Source: Membranipora membranacea
Lineage: Eukaryota; Bryozoa; Gymnolaemata; Cheilostomatida; Membraniporidae
Direction: 5' to 3'
DNA length: 64,000 nucleotides
NCBI GenBank assembly: GCA_914767715.1
Contig: OU612065.1
Location: 14,506,001 to 14,570,000 of the forward strand
The notes under the pieces were generated by a model. It saw only the letters and a program-made list of their open reading frames with translations, was not told the DNA's origin and did no database searches. Numbering within the stretch: the first letter of the stretch is position 1; every line of letters starts with the position of its first letter. Position numbers and translations under genes: made by a program. Positions 49,670-62,200 of this stretch are shown here, one piece after another.

Positions 49670-52033
49670 ATGAGCAAATTTGCAACGATAGACGGTAAAG
49701 AGCTCATAAGACGCATCAAGTGTCTGCTACAAACACCCTCTCAAGATCAGATGATTGAGAATGATGATGGAACGTGGGATTCTCTAGCCCATGATTTCAT
49801 CTTCAGGAGCGGCAATCATAATGAGCGGGTAAGAGAGTTGATAACAGACATGCCTGAGGAAATGAGACAGGAATTACATGCAATGAGAAATGGAACAGAA
49901 ATGACTTGCTTTGAACTGGCAGTGGATCGTGATAGAACAACTCTTGTTGAATACGTTTTGAGCAGGTTATCCAATGAGGAGTGTTATGATTTACTCGCTG
50001 CTGAACAGCCTGGTTTGGGATGGACCCCACTGTATAGGGCTGTTGTGAGAGGTAATGCTGGAATGGTCTCAATATTGCTTAGCAGTATAAACCCGACTCA
50101 GAGACAGCAGCTGATGAGCACAGAAAATGGACTGCTAAGCATGACAAGAGTGCTGTTATTTGAACCTTTAGACATTGTTGAAGCCTTTTTTGGACAGTTA
50201 GAGCCCAACGGAAGGTATAATGTATTACGATCACCACTAGAGGGCGGACAAACATTGATACACCAATTAGTAATGACAGGCAGACATGGTGTATTACAAT
50301 GGATCCTACAAAACTGTGCTGGCAGATGTCTTCCTTTAATCCAACTCAAGGATAGCAGGGGGAGAAACATTTCACATTCAGCACTTAAAATAAGAGACTT
50401 GAAAATGATGGAAATAATTCTCAGCTGTCTGAATCAAAATGATGTTAATCGTGTACTACTAGAGTCAGACCGGCGACATATGTTAGCCATACACTATGCA
50501 GCAGAGAGCACAAGCCGCCAGTTCTCTAGAAAAGCAACAAGATTGGTGATCAATAGTATAAGCCCTGACTTGATGCCATTTATGGTAACACAGAAAACAT
50601 TACACGACAGAACACCCTTTGAACGAGCTTTTGAAGTGGGAAATATCGATGCTATGCAAGTAATAGCAAGAGCACTGCAGAGAAACCCTGCCATACGCCT
50701 GCCAGCACAAGGTGGTGCTCCCCGGAATATTCTGTATGATTTCTACGTGCCTTCACCATCAGGAACAGGTAAGTCACATTAGGTACGTTGCAGTAAACAC
50801 GTCTGTCGAAAACAAAAACATATAAACACTAGAATAGGTTTTTTTTACATTCATGACCTGAATTATCATGAGACATACCAGGGATCTCAAAACCTAACCC
50901 CCAGCCCGTTGTTCATTTCATTACCCTTTTAAAAGATGTGTTAGCTAAAAAGCTCAAATTTTACTCAGTTGCTGCCAGTGGTGGCATTATTCGGAGAATG
51001 GTTTATAATGAAATGCCACTACGGGTGACCCAGTCAAAGCTTGAGGACTAATATACTTGTAGAAAAGTCAGAAATAATTTATTGTCTCCGAATTGGTTTT
51101 TCTGGATTTGGATATGAAATAATATATTTTTGGCAAATCTCTTGACCCCCTGATTTGATTTGCCCCCCCCCCCCCCTTATTTTAATCAGCTCTTGGACAA
51201 TTGGCTCTCTATTTCTCTATGAACAAAGCATGTTTGGTTTCGCTTTGTTGTCTGGTGCTGTTGCCTTGATAAACTATGTTTACACATCATTTTAGCTACG
51301 ACTACACCACAACAACATTATCCTGATACAAATATCGATGGGGAGGATGAAGAGTAAGTTGTTCAAGTTTTTTTCCGAGCTTCAACGGCAAACTTTCTTA
51401 AGATGGTTTTTTAACTAAACCCAAGCATTCGAACATTTTATTTATAAGATAACTTTCCTGTACTCCTGATATATCTAATTATATTTATAGATCTACATAG
51501 AATCATAATCGTATCCACCTGTTTTATTTCACAAAAGGCTCCAGTCATTAGAAAGCTGCCAATCAAGTTTCAATTTCATTTTCAATTGTTGCAGTGCACT
51601 GAGCGAATCACCAGCAGACCAACTCATGGTTAACATAACAGATTCTCTGAACAGAATGGGAATCAATACACAGAGCAACCAGAATGGCAAAAATATCCCT
51701 CTCTCTAACAACAACTATCATCTGGAAGTAACATGTGTACCATCTGGACAATCAAAGTTACTGAATCTGAATCCAAATGTGCTGCAGAGACGAAAAACGT
51801 TATCGTCAGAAGTCAGCTCAGGGCCACCAGAGGCACTTACAACTCATCCCATAGAAATGGAAAAAACATCGATCAACCAGCCGATTGATCAACCCGCATC
51901 ATTAAAAGGCAAACCTGGTGATTTGGCTGAGGACGAAACAAAAATGGACAGGCCTCCATTATTGCATCCAGCTGATGCATCAGTGTCACCACCGCAGCAT
52001 ATTCTGGACAGCCTCAAGGAGACGTTCGTCTAA
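49670..52033 (+). CDS. ankyrin-like repeat protein, copy B
   Basis: Paralog of the gene at 40530-44124; function unknown. Exons: 49670-50768, 51296-51353, 51595-52033 (1596 nt, 531 aa plus stop), phases 1 and 2 as in copy A. The ATG follows an acceptor-like TTATTGTTCAG by 18 nt. Residues about 75-345 form seven degenerate ankyrin-type repeats (e.g. [40 protein letters not shown]). Residues about 1-40 (MSKFATIDGKELIRRIKCLL) are a separate conserved N-terminal helix shared with copy A. The tail is acidic and Ser/Thr/Pro-rich, carries one copy of the LNLNPN unit that copy A repeats, and ends LDSLKETFV. There is no signal peptide or membrane span. It lies between LRRC45 and USP24, on the opposite strand to both. 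Confidence 0.85.
51003..51046 (+). repeat. weak match to one arm of the 30533-30681 element
   Basis: TATAATGAAATGCCACTACG, then GGTGACCCAGTCAAAGCTTG, resembles the GATAATGAAATGCCTCTACC arm. It lies in intron 1 of copy B. Similarity is clear only over about 20 bp. Confidence 0.3.
51163..51176 (+). repeat. poly(C) tract
   Basis: Fourteen consecutive C residues in intron 1 of copy B. Confidence 0.9.
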
Positions 52034-53284
52034 CGTCGGTGTTCATCAACCAGCCTCGGATTTGCATCATACAAATTTTTTCAAGCGAAGGACAAAACAA
52101 CACTTCTTGATACGAAAAAAAAAGGAATACAAGCACAATTCTACCTATTTTTTCTACAATATTAGTACATAAATTGAAGCTTTTGTAGTTGCAGGCCAAA
52201 GCCTTGTATTACAATTGAAGCCGTGCATCGACCAGTTTAGTTTGTTGCTGATGACCTTGACCTGCATAAGACTTGGCTGCAGATCTTCACAGGATGACTC
52301 TTTGTTTTTTTCCATTGTGTTGGCACAGATGCCTTTGTAGGAAAAGGCTTAATTTATTGCTTGTATTAATTGTTGTTTTCGATAAAATTGCTTTTAGTGT
52401 TTTTCTATATATTGCAACCAATTGACAGAGTACCATTCTTTTATCAGAGATGACAATTATTCTTTCATGTCACTGATCAACCTTGAATAAGATGAAAGTC
52501 ATCTATGAATGTAAGTTGCCCAGCAGTCACCGCGATCTGTCAGCAAATGGATTTTAAGCGAGCGCCACAAGTTCGAAATTCCAAACCAAAAACAAGAGAA
52601 GCAGACACTTGGATGAGATGCCTAAGACTTTCATATTCATGTGTTTCACCTAAGAGTAAGGTAATGGTCGACCTTCCTCCAATCTGATATTGAGGCAGCA
52701 ATCAGAATGAAAATTGCAACTTGACACATTTTAATTTTACAAAAAACTGCAATGAATATTAAAAAAATTGTAGCAACATCACTCCATTTCATATTACTAT
52801 TTACAGTGAAATCAAATACTGAAACATGGCCGTCAAACTGTTTTATCAATAATCATGTGTCTCTATTTACAGGTACATAAATGTAGTGAAAACTTTGGCC
52901 TACGCAAAATGGCTCATCTACTGTCCCTCATTGTAAAGTGTTAATAGAAAAAAAGTCAAACCAAAGGTTGATAATAATTGAAATGAATACAGGGATTTAT
53001 AAGCTACTCTCGAATACTGTTCAAAGATTACATGGAGCATTTGGGAAATCAATCCTGTATTTTGGGATCTAGTCCAAAAATCACATTATATCCTAATTGG
53101 TTATTGCCTCACCTTCAAAATGTAACAATCTAAGAAATCATCGATACTCTTATGACCGTGGCTGATAACAAACAAAACCAGCCAAACAAGTGGGAAGCTT
53201 TTGTCACAACAGCAATCATCTCAGCTAGAGGAATGGTAACCTCATTGACACTGCCACCATGTCCCCTGAGACTGCAGAAGGACA
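52034..53284. other. converging 3' flanks of copy B and USP24
   Basis: The two genes converge here. No exon, RNA gene or clear repeat was recognised. TTTATT near 52351 is a possible minus-strand polyadenylation signal for USP24, distant from its stop codon. Confidence 0.45.
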
Positions 53285-56200
53285 TCATTCTGGAGCATTG
53301 TCTAAGTTAGTGGTGACTGTCTCTATATTTGGTACAGCTTGTAGCTCTTCACTATGTATACTATCCACATCCATATCAGAAGAACTACCCTGAGAATTAG
53401 TAAATAGCGCTGTGGCTGTCTCCAGTGTAATCTAGAAGAAGAATATCAGAGTGGTTTACTATGAAACAATTACCAAGACTTAGTGTACGACAGACACGGT
53501 CATGTCTTTAAAGCTGCGCTTCAAAAAGTATTGATTTGTTGGATATTTATTTAGCTGATTATGTACTAAAATGAGGAGAAAGAAAATCTGTTAATCATCC
53601 GAAAAGTAACAAAAGAAAGAATGCATGACTCGCATACCTGGGCGCTGGTTGTTCTCTGGAAGTTTCGAGAGAGAGTACCTTCGTTAGTGGCAGGAGTATG
53701 GCTCACCCAACTGGGTTCTTCCATTTTCTTCTTCAACCAGTCTACGCACCACTGCCACTTACTGGCACATCTGAATGATATAATCAGGTTCCAAATGTAG
53801 TGTTCAGATGGCAACAGAGAAAAAAGGGAACGATCACCCTTGATCATTCTGAAGGATGACCTTTTGATAACATAGTATATAAAACTTATTCAAATTGTAT
53901 AGTAAATGTATTAAGGACAGTAATATATTATATATAGCATCATTATCAGTACGAAAGAGTTTCAATTCAGTGATCCAGATTTTCTGCCCTCTCAGTTACA
54001 AAGGTATCATACTGCAGTCATAGGCAGAGTGGTGTCGGGGTTGCGAGTATCCTGTGGTACTGACCTCATAAGATAACGAGAAACATCCTCAGAGCGATTA
54101 CTCGCAGTGATCAGCAGTTTGATAAGCTGATATGATTTTTGAGAATCACTAGACTGACTATCTCGTATGATCTTCAGTATTCCGTTAGCCGGCTCACTGA
54201 TCAGATCCTCACATCTGTTCTGTTGAGCGCTATCTGGTAGAAGCTGATAAAAGTAGAAGTTACATTATGTACTCACATGCATCAATTGAGACTCGAATGG
54301 TATTTATTACCTATTTCAATAACCACGACCCGTATAACTGAAATGATATTGTCCGGATGCATGTATAGAAAATGTGACCCTTACTCCCTGAAACATTTGT
54401 TCCGTTTACAATTATTACTTTTATTTTTCAACAAGACGACAGCTCATTAGTCATTTGTGGTAAATTGGCTATCAATGCTATACACTGATATATAATTCAT
54501 TATCAGCTGAAGTCTAAGGTATTTGCAAAAAGAATAAATGACAACAGCAAGATTTACAAAGGAGAAACTGACCAGTAATTGAGTGGCCAGATTTGTGATT
54601 CCTCTCAGCTCATTGCCTGGAGTGCTGACACATTGCTGCCGTATCTGTTGTATCAGTGAGTCATTGAAGTGTGACAGACCGTGAGCGGCGTATACTAATC
54701 CGTCTACTACCAGTAATATACTGCTACTACCATGATCCATCTCTTTCAGTGTGATGAGCGCCTGAGTAAAATGATAAAAACATGCAGGGAGTTAGACAGG
54801 TCATAACTAGATGAATTGTAGATGCCATACAACTGGCATTCAAAGCTAACCCTAATTTACTGAATGTGTTTGAACCAAACCTCTTCAGCTTTTGAACATT
54901 TTAATTGAAAAGTTAACAATTCCACAAGCAGATGCAAAAAATCAAACCAGACCCCATTGGATTACAGAAGATTTATAGTGTGGGTGTCATGTTTTAGTAA
55001 GAATCTGGTACAAACCTCTCGGATGTAGAATGGGCAGTATGAAGCCTTCAGTACATTGGCTGTATCATCAGTGATTGAGAATAAAGGATTGGGATGCTTC
55101 TTTACAAACGGGAACTTGCGCTCAGATCTTCCACTCAACATTTCCGCATCTAAGAGGAAAATAGTATTCCCATCATCAATTTACTATATAAACTATGCAA
55201 AATACAGGCAAAAAATCCAGCTGGTGAACAGGCTTAGGCTAGTAGGTAGAATTTAAAAGCAATGTAAACATTGTATGCATTATGAATATGGATACTGCAA
55301 CATTACTTAGTATTTTTCCTTCAACAATCAATTCACTGCGATATCAAGTCAGATTACACAAATACACACAACCAGCTGAGCGCTATTTTGGTACCAGTCC
55401 ACAAACTTACCAGATTGAGCCCTGAGATCGAGATGTAGAAGGAGGATAGCTAGACAGCACTGCAGAGGCCAGAACTCTCTTGTCTGTATTACAGTAAAGC
55501 GTCTTGGTAAAGTCTCCTGCTCGAAACATAAAGTGTAAATGTTTATTGGGATATAGAGATATCCTTTGTGGAAATGGATTATTTATTGATTTTTTTATTT
55601 TTTTTATTTTTGCATTTACCTTTCTGAAAGGGTTTTTGTTTTAGCAATATTATGCATCTAGTAAGTTTTATTATTTCTTGGAAATATCTCTGGAGAGATG
55701 GTTTTAAGATTATACAAACAAACAAAACTGAGCGTTGCTTTGGAATATGTGCAGTTATCCACAAATGAAATATTTTTCACTGATTCAAAATTCACAGACT
55801 TCAAATACATTTCTGTGGAAAATATCCTCATGACATTCTTCACTGATACATCACGAGATCAGCTAACCCAAATGGGACGGCTGTTTCTGGACTATCAAGC
55901 TGTTCCCTTGCTCTTTATGCTATATATTTTATTTCTTTTCATTAATAGCATTGTTTAATATCTGTCCTTTTAGCAGGAAAAATAATGAGAATAAAATAAG
56001 TAGTAGAAACTTACCAGAGTACTGTCTTCAGGCACTTTACCCACGACAAAGTTCACAAACAGCTGAAACACATCCTGACTTAGTAAGTGGTCACAAGTCA
56101 ACTCAGACTGTAAAAAATAAACACAAAAATTATGCGTTGTAGTGTCAGCAATTTTTAGCTAATTTTACAAAACTCTATTGCTTACACGAAGATTGGAAAA

Positions 56201-59200
56201 CTTAAAATTATGATTCCTGGACGCTGTAATCTTAAAACAAGTGTTACATCGATTAAATATAACAGCTAAAATTGCATGCCATACAATAACATTTGGTGCA
56301 ACAACATACCAAAACATTAAATGTGCCTGTCTCAAAAAAGCATGTTGGGAGGGGGAGAGTTTTTGTCCATTTCAAGTTGATCAAATTAGGGGACTACATC
56401 CAAGAACATTTAATGGACTTGTATTCCATTTGTGAGGGAAGATGGTAAGTTTCAATCTTTGGGAAAAATAGCAGGAACAAGAAAAAAACATCAACTATCA
56501 GCGACACTTACTTACTATTTCGCAGTAATGGCCCTACATAAGAAAAGGTAGCGTTTTGCATATCCCATGAAAGATGGTGTACTTTCAATCACAAACATGG
56601 CTTCATGTCGAAACCATTTCACTTTTGAGTTCTATCCTCTGAATTGGGATTTTTCAAATATAAGCTAAAAGAACCTCACCAGTTTGCTGTATCGATAAAA
56701 GAATTCAAAGTACTCCTGGGAGTTTTTAGCGTGTTCAACAACCTCTCTGCTAAGTAAGGCCAACAAAGTCTCCAACAGGGTATCCAACATGGTCACGTTC
56801 TGAAATTATTTGTAACACAATAATACATAATGCGGTTAAGTCAGTTACAGGAAGATGGGAACAAGGGTCAATGAGTAATATTACTCCTTCGGAGAAGTCA
56901 TGGGTAATGCTTATATACGTAAACGGTGAAATTTACCTATATAAACATGATTACCATCAGTCAGGCAGAATATGCAAAAAAATCACCCTAAAGAGCATCA
57001 ACCTCTAGATATATAATTTATTCCTTGACTCTTGGTTTGACTCTGGTGGCTATCATATTTGTAAAAACCAGAAAAGGAAAACTTTCTAACAGAAACAGCA
57101 TGAGTAAATAAGTACCTGGCCGTTTTCATGAAGATGCATGACATAGTCTTCTGTGGCGCTTCTTACTACATCCACATAGAACTCTCTGATCTCTTTTATA
57201 CCACAAGTCAGCAGATAAGGCCTGAATAAGTTATATATAATATATGTTAATACATGCATCCAGTTCACTGAACACTCAAGGTAACCCATGCACACATTGA
57301 AGGTTGCCACTCTCCTCAATAATATCCATCAGGATTCCGCCATTGTACTGGTATCCATATCTTTGGAATTGGAGAAGTTGACTTACTATGGACAACATAT
57401 GGATTGTACACAGACTAGGCGAGTCAAAGCAATGGGGTAGGGTAGTGTGGTTTACGCACCATACACATTTTCTTTGTTCCTCGCATTGGTTTTTGTAAAC
57501 CCATCAATAATACTGGGCTAGGACTGAGTGCAAGTCCCAGTTCATCATACAAGTGTTATCTTACGTTATATATGTGTGAGGATCTTCTGTTATGTAATCA
57601 ATAAACCAGGCTAGAGCTTCTGGGCATTTCTCGAATGCCGACTTGAACCATTTATACCAGGGTCTCATATCAGGTCTAAAATAGCAAACAAGTAAAACAT
57701 TAATCATTGTGATATATATCACCAGTTCACAGTTAATGATCCATTCAGGAATGCCATTAAGTCACAAGCATCCTGTCTTAAAACAGGTCAGATTGGTGAT
57801 ATAAGTAAACATGGTATCCAGGCAGTGTGTTCAACCACAGAATGCTCCATACACGCTTGTAATATTTTCTGAAACAAAATCTGTCTAATGTTAGCTTTCT
57901 AGCAAATGTTGAAAAGGCTCACATGGTCGTTTTACAATATTACTTGCTAATTTATAGAAACAAGAGACTTTCTGTTTGTAACGCTCTTTATCAAACCAAA
58001 GTCAACCATTTAAAAAAAAAGGAATTAGTTGTGAGGTCTTGACACACACAACATCTTATATATGAGACCTAACCTGCTTTGAAAATAAAACAAAGAACCA
58101 AAAAAGTTCTATGGCAAACTTAGCAGCATCTCTGTTTTGCTAACCTGAGTGTTTCCTTTGTTCTCAGGTAGGTGTTGAGCATGAACTTGAGTGCCATCTC
58201 CACTTGTATCTTTAGCATGACGACATCACCGCCTGCCTCTATGGATACTAGGTTACGTATAAACCTAAAATACTCCTCACTGTACACATTCCTGTTGCGG
58301 AGAAACTGTAGATTATCCAGTCTGATGCTCTTCTGTACTCTACCGGGGATCTTACTGGTGAATACTCCCTGTTTGTTATAGACAACGATATGAACTGTAA
58401 GGCCGAATTCGCAGAATATTGGAATAAAGTAGAGTAAAAAAAGTATATTGCAAATTTTTGTTGTTGTCACACTCTTACTGGAGGGAAACTCAACACGGTA
58501 AGGATTGACACCTTTTGATTTTGATACACACTTTAGAGTAAGTGATCTTTGGAAGTTTGAACTCAATTTGATAATAAAAGTTAAACTCTTTGTACAGCTA
58601 TCGGTTCGTATAAGAGATGAAAATACCTCTACTGACTGGTAATCTTAATTGTTGCCAAAAGGACAATGGATCCGAAACAAATACTATAACATTGTCTCGG
58701 ACAGAATTTACTGTACCTGTTTCTCTCCCTGATGAACGAGCTCACTGAGTTCAGATAGACTATCCTGTCTGACTGACCCTGACCCTGGGCTGTCATGTGA
58801 CCGACGGAGGACCTTCAGCCTAGAGGAGGTACGACGGCCCGACATACGGGAGGTACGAATCCTCTCATAGAACAATAGATAGGCATTCCAGTATCTTACG
58901 CGATCCTCCGGTAACTTTGTTGGACCTTCAAATAGGAAGAATAATTGTTGTATAGTTGGTGAGATTTCAGACTTTCAAGTCAACAGCAGTGAATAATTAG
59001 TCATCCATATTTTATTTAAATTTTATACTGACATCTCAGAAGACCCCATATGTAAGCAAAATGCTAAATCAGAGTGCCTCGATGCACATCAACAAGGTTG
59101 TTCAAAAAAATAATTTCTTGAGAGATGTGTAAATTTTTAGCAGTACACAGTGTGATTTATCAAACTCAAATATAAACAGAATATCTTACCAAAGCAGGTT

Positions 59201-62200
59201 TCAGTTGTTTTTGCTTTGTATTTTCCACCAAAGCATTCTGTAGCCATCGCTTCCTCAGTCATATCAAACTCCTCGACAGTTGTGTCGTTAAACTTAAACC
59301 ACTTTCCATAAGTCTCGTTACTCATGCTATTCCCTCGTCGGTCTTTAATGAAGGAGTAGTAATGGCCGGCTGATGCCTGACCAGTATGTACGACCATACC
59401 TACCAACTCGTAACGTACTGACTTACCATCCGCTGTGTACGGGCCCATATCTAACACAAGGGGAAACTAAAATGAAATCAAACAATATGTGAATCAAATT
59501 GTGGGCGTGAAAGGAATAAAATAAGATGGAATTATTAAGGTATACATTTATACCAAATTTCATGTACCACTCAAATTTCAAGCGTATTGTCTGAATAATG
59601 TACGAGATAAACTGAAACAATCATGTAATGTTGGCAGCTGTGACTTTGGTATTATCTGCCCATGTGTAAAACTTTTCATCAAATGACCCTTATACGGTAA
59701 TACAGTACTTCAATTTTCTTTGCCATCAGTCTTCTATAGCAGATACTGACCTTAAAATAATCGTCAAACTTGAGTGCCTTGTTTGCCTCCCAGTCAAAGT
59801 TGAATCTCTTCAGATGGATACATAGAACAGGTGGTAGAGTTTTGATACACATCCGCTTCACTGCATTTCTCTGTAAAAAGGGAAAAACATAATTTTTTCA
59901 AGAACAGCATTTCTTTTGGCCAAAAATATGTTTTGCCTTGATGAACTGCTATACAAATAATTTGAGTAGACAGATTTTACCCACAGGGTAATCCAGCAGA
60001 TTAGCATCTTTCTAAAGTCAAATCTCAGTCAATTATACGCGATGCTTCTGCATCTAAATAATGTGGGGCTATGGTGGTGGCAAATTGTTGTTAAATGTGT
60101 TTACCTTCAGATTGCATTTTTCGCAGAAGTAGGCATTATCTCCCTCGAGTAGTTCGCCTTTCACAAACTGATCCAGTGACTCCTCCAAGCTGGGATTACT
60201 CACTGTCAGATTCAGAGCAAAGAATGGTTCTTCTCTCTCATACCTACAAAAAGCGACATCAGAAAAAGATCATGTATAGGAAAGGAAGAGGGAGTCAACA
60301 CAAATTTTTCAAAGCTGTTACAGTAGGGCTAATTCTTATGATCAGAGCTGAGAAACATTCCTTTGTAGCCTAAGACTGCTGACTATGATGATCAAGGATT
60401 GTGAAAACCAAACTTCAGAAAGTTTAATCTCTGTTTGAGAGAAAGTTAACTCTCTGAAAGTTTACTCTCTCCTTGCTCTACTTGTTCACTCAATTCATCA
60501 GGCCGGAGCACATGTTGATGAGATCAACTCTCTAGTGAGATCCATGCCAAATCAATTGCGATGATGTATTCCCTTTCCAACTTAAACAAAGCATGTGATG
60601 ACCAGACAGATCCATTGAATATTATAACAAAACATTGATATGTTCATTACTTATGAGGGCAGTCTTCGCAGTTTTTCTGATCACTGAAGACTCCTTGTAA
60701 TCTGTTCTGAAATACTGGTTCTCTCTTATATTTCTTCAATGTCTCATCCAGCTGATCAGTGAGGGCAGTGAAAAAGTCGAATGCATCCTGGAAAAAGGTT
60801 GGAATTATCCGTTGAGAAATCAAATCCTAAGGGCGCATCATCTCAATATACACGTATATATGATGTTTCACAAAGATTTCCATTCAAATATGATGACAAG
60901 ACAAAAGATGATGACCGTCACCTCTTTCCAATCAATCTTTGAATTATTTTATGAACGCTTATCTATATGGAATGAAGAGAACAATGTCAGATAATGCTTC
61001 TGACATCGGAAGTTTGACATTAACACAACAAATAAATCCAATTTATTATATTGACTATTTTATTTACTGGTAATTGTATTTATTTACTGTCAGTATTATA
61101 TTATGTACACATACCTGTTGCTCTCTGACATTGACACTATTTCCCCAGAGCTTGAAGACATGCCACAACTGGTCAGGTTGATAATACTGAAGCTGACTGT
61201 CCAACAACTGTCCAAATACATTCTGTAGTTCATGGAATACCCTGCAAATAATATAAATAGATTCTTTAACACTGCATTGTAAATTTCCGGCGTTTTATAA
61301 TGTGTTTTTGTTTTGGCAATCATGGGAATCATCTTTTCATATTCAGAGACGAGATTACTAGCGGTACCACTATCTATGTTGGATTGTCTCACGTTTTTGT
61401 ATCCTGTATTTCACCATTATCCTCATCTACACCAAGCAGTGATTCAGGCACTCCTGGTATCATAAACAGCTGCTGTATAACCGAGTTCATATAACATGTA
61501 GCTCCTCCATTCTTCAATCCAACAAAACCTGGTAAAAAGACAATAAATTTACAAAAAAATAACAAATAAGATAGCTGTGAATAAACCCAGCAGACATCTT
61601 TGGATCAGTTCCTTAAAAATTCACAAACTGCAGAGACTATCATGGGCTTTTAGAGCTTGTCGGGTAAGCGGGCCAACCATACAAAGCTTCATGGATAGCC
61701 TCATGCAAACAAAGCCTTTCATCTCTCACTTATTCTGAATTATCAAAAATAAAATGACAGGCTATGTTGGGCATGGTATTCTTTTCACCATATATGCTAA
61801 GCTTAAGAATCCTAATTTTGTACCTGAGCTGGCGCGGCCCTCTACAGGAGGCATATACTCCCACTCAGTCGTATCCACCGAGCTGTGATGCCAGGTTATG
61901 AGCTTATCAGCTACTGATTTTAGTCCATTACAGTTATTATGACAAATCTCTAACAACACCTCGTAAGCTGCTTCCTGAGATAATGGCACCATACATCTGT
62001 GAAATAACAGTGAACGCACACATGTATAAGTAACAAATAACAGGCAAAATGAAAAAAAACTTCTATGAAAACTTGTATGAGTTGTACAATGTTGAGATTT
62101 CTTATTTAAACATTTATTTTTCGATACTTACTTTGGAGAGAAATCAGCCAGCGAATCATGTGAGTCAGCAGACTTTTCTAATTTGGCAGCAGGGAATAGG

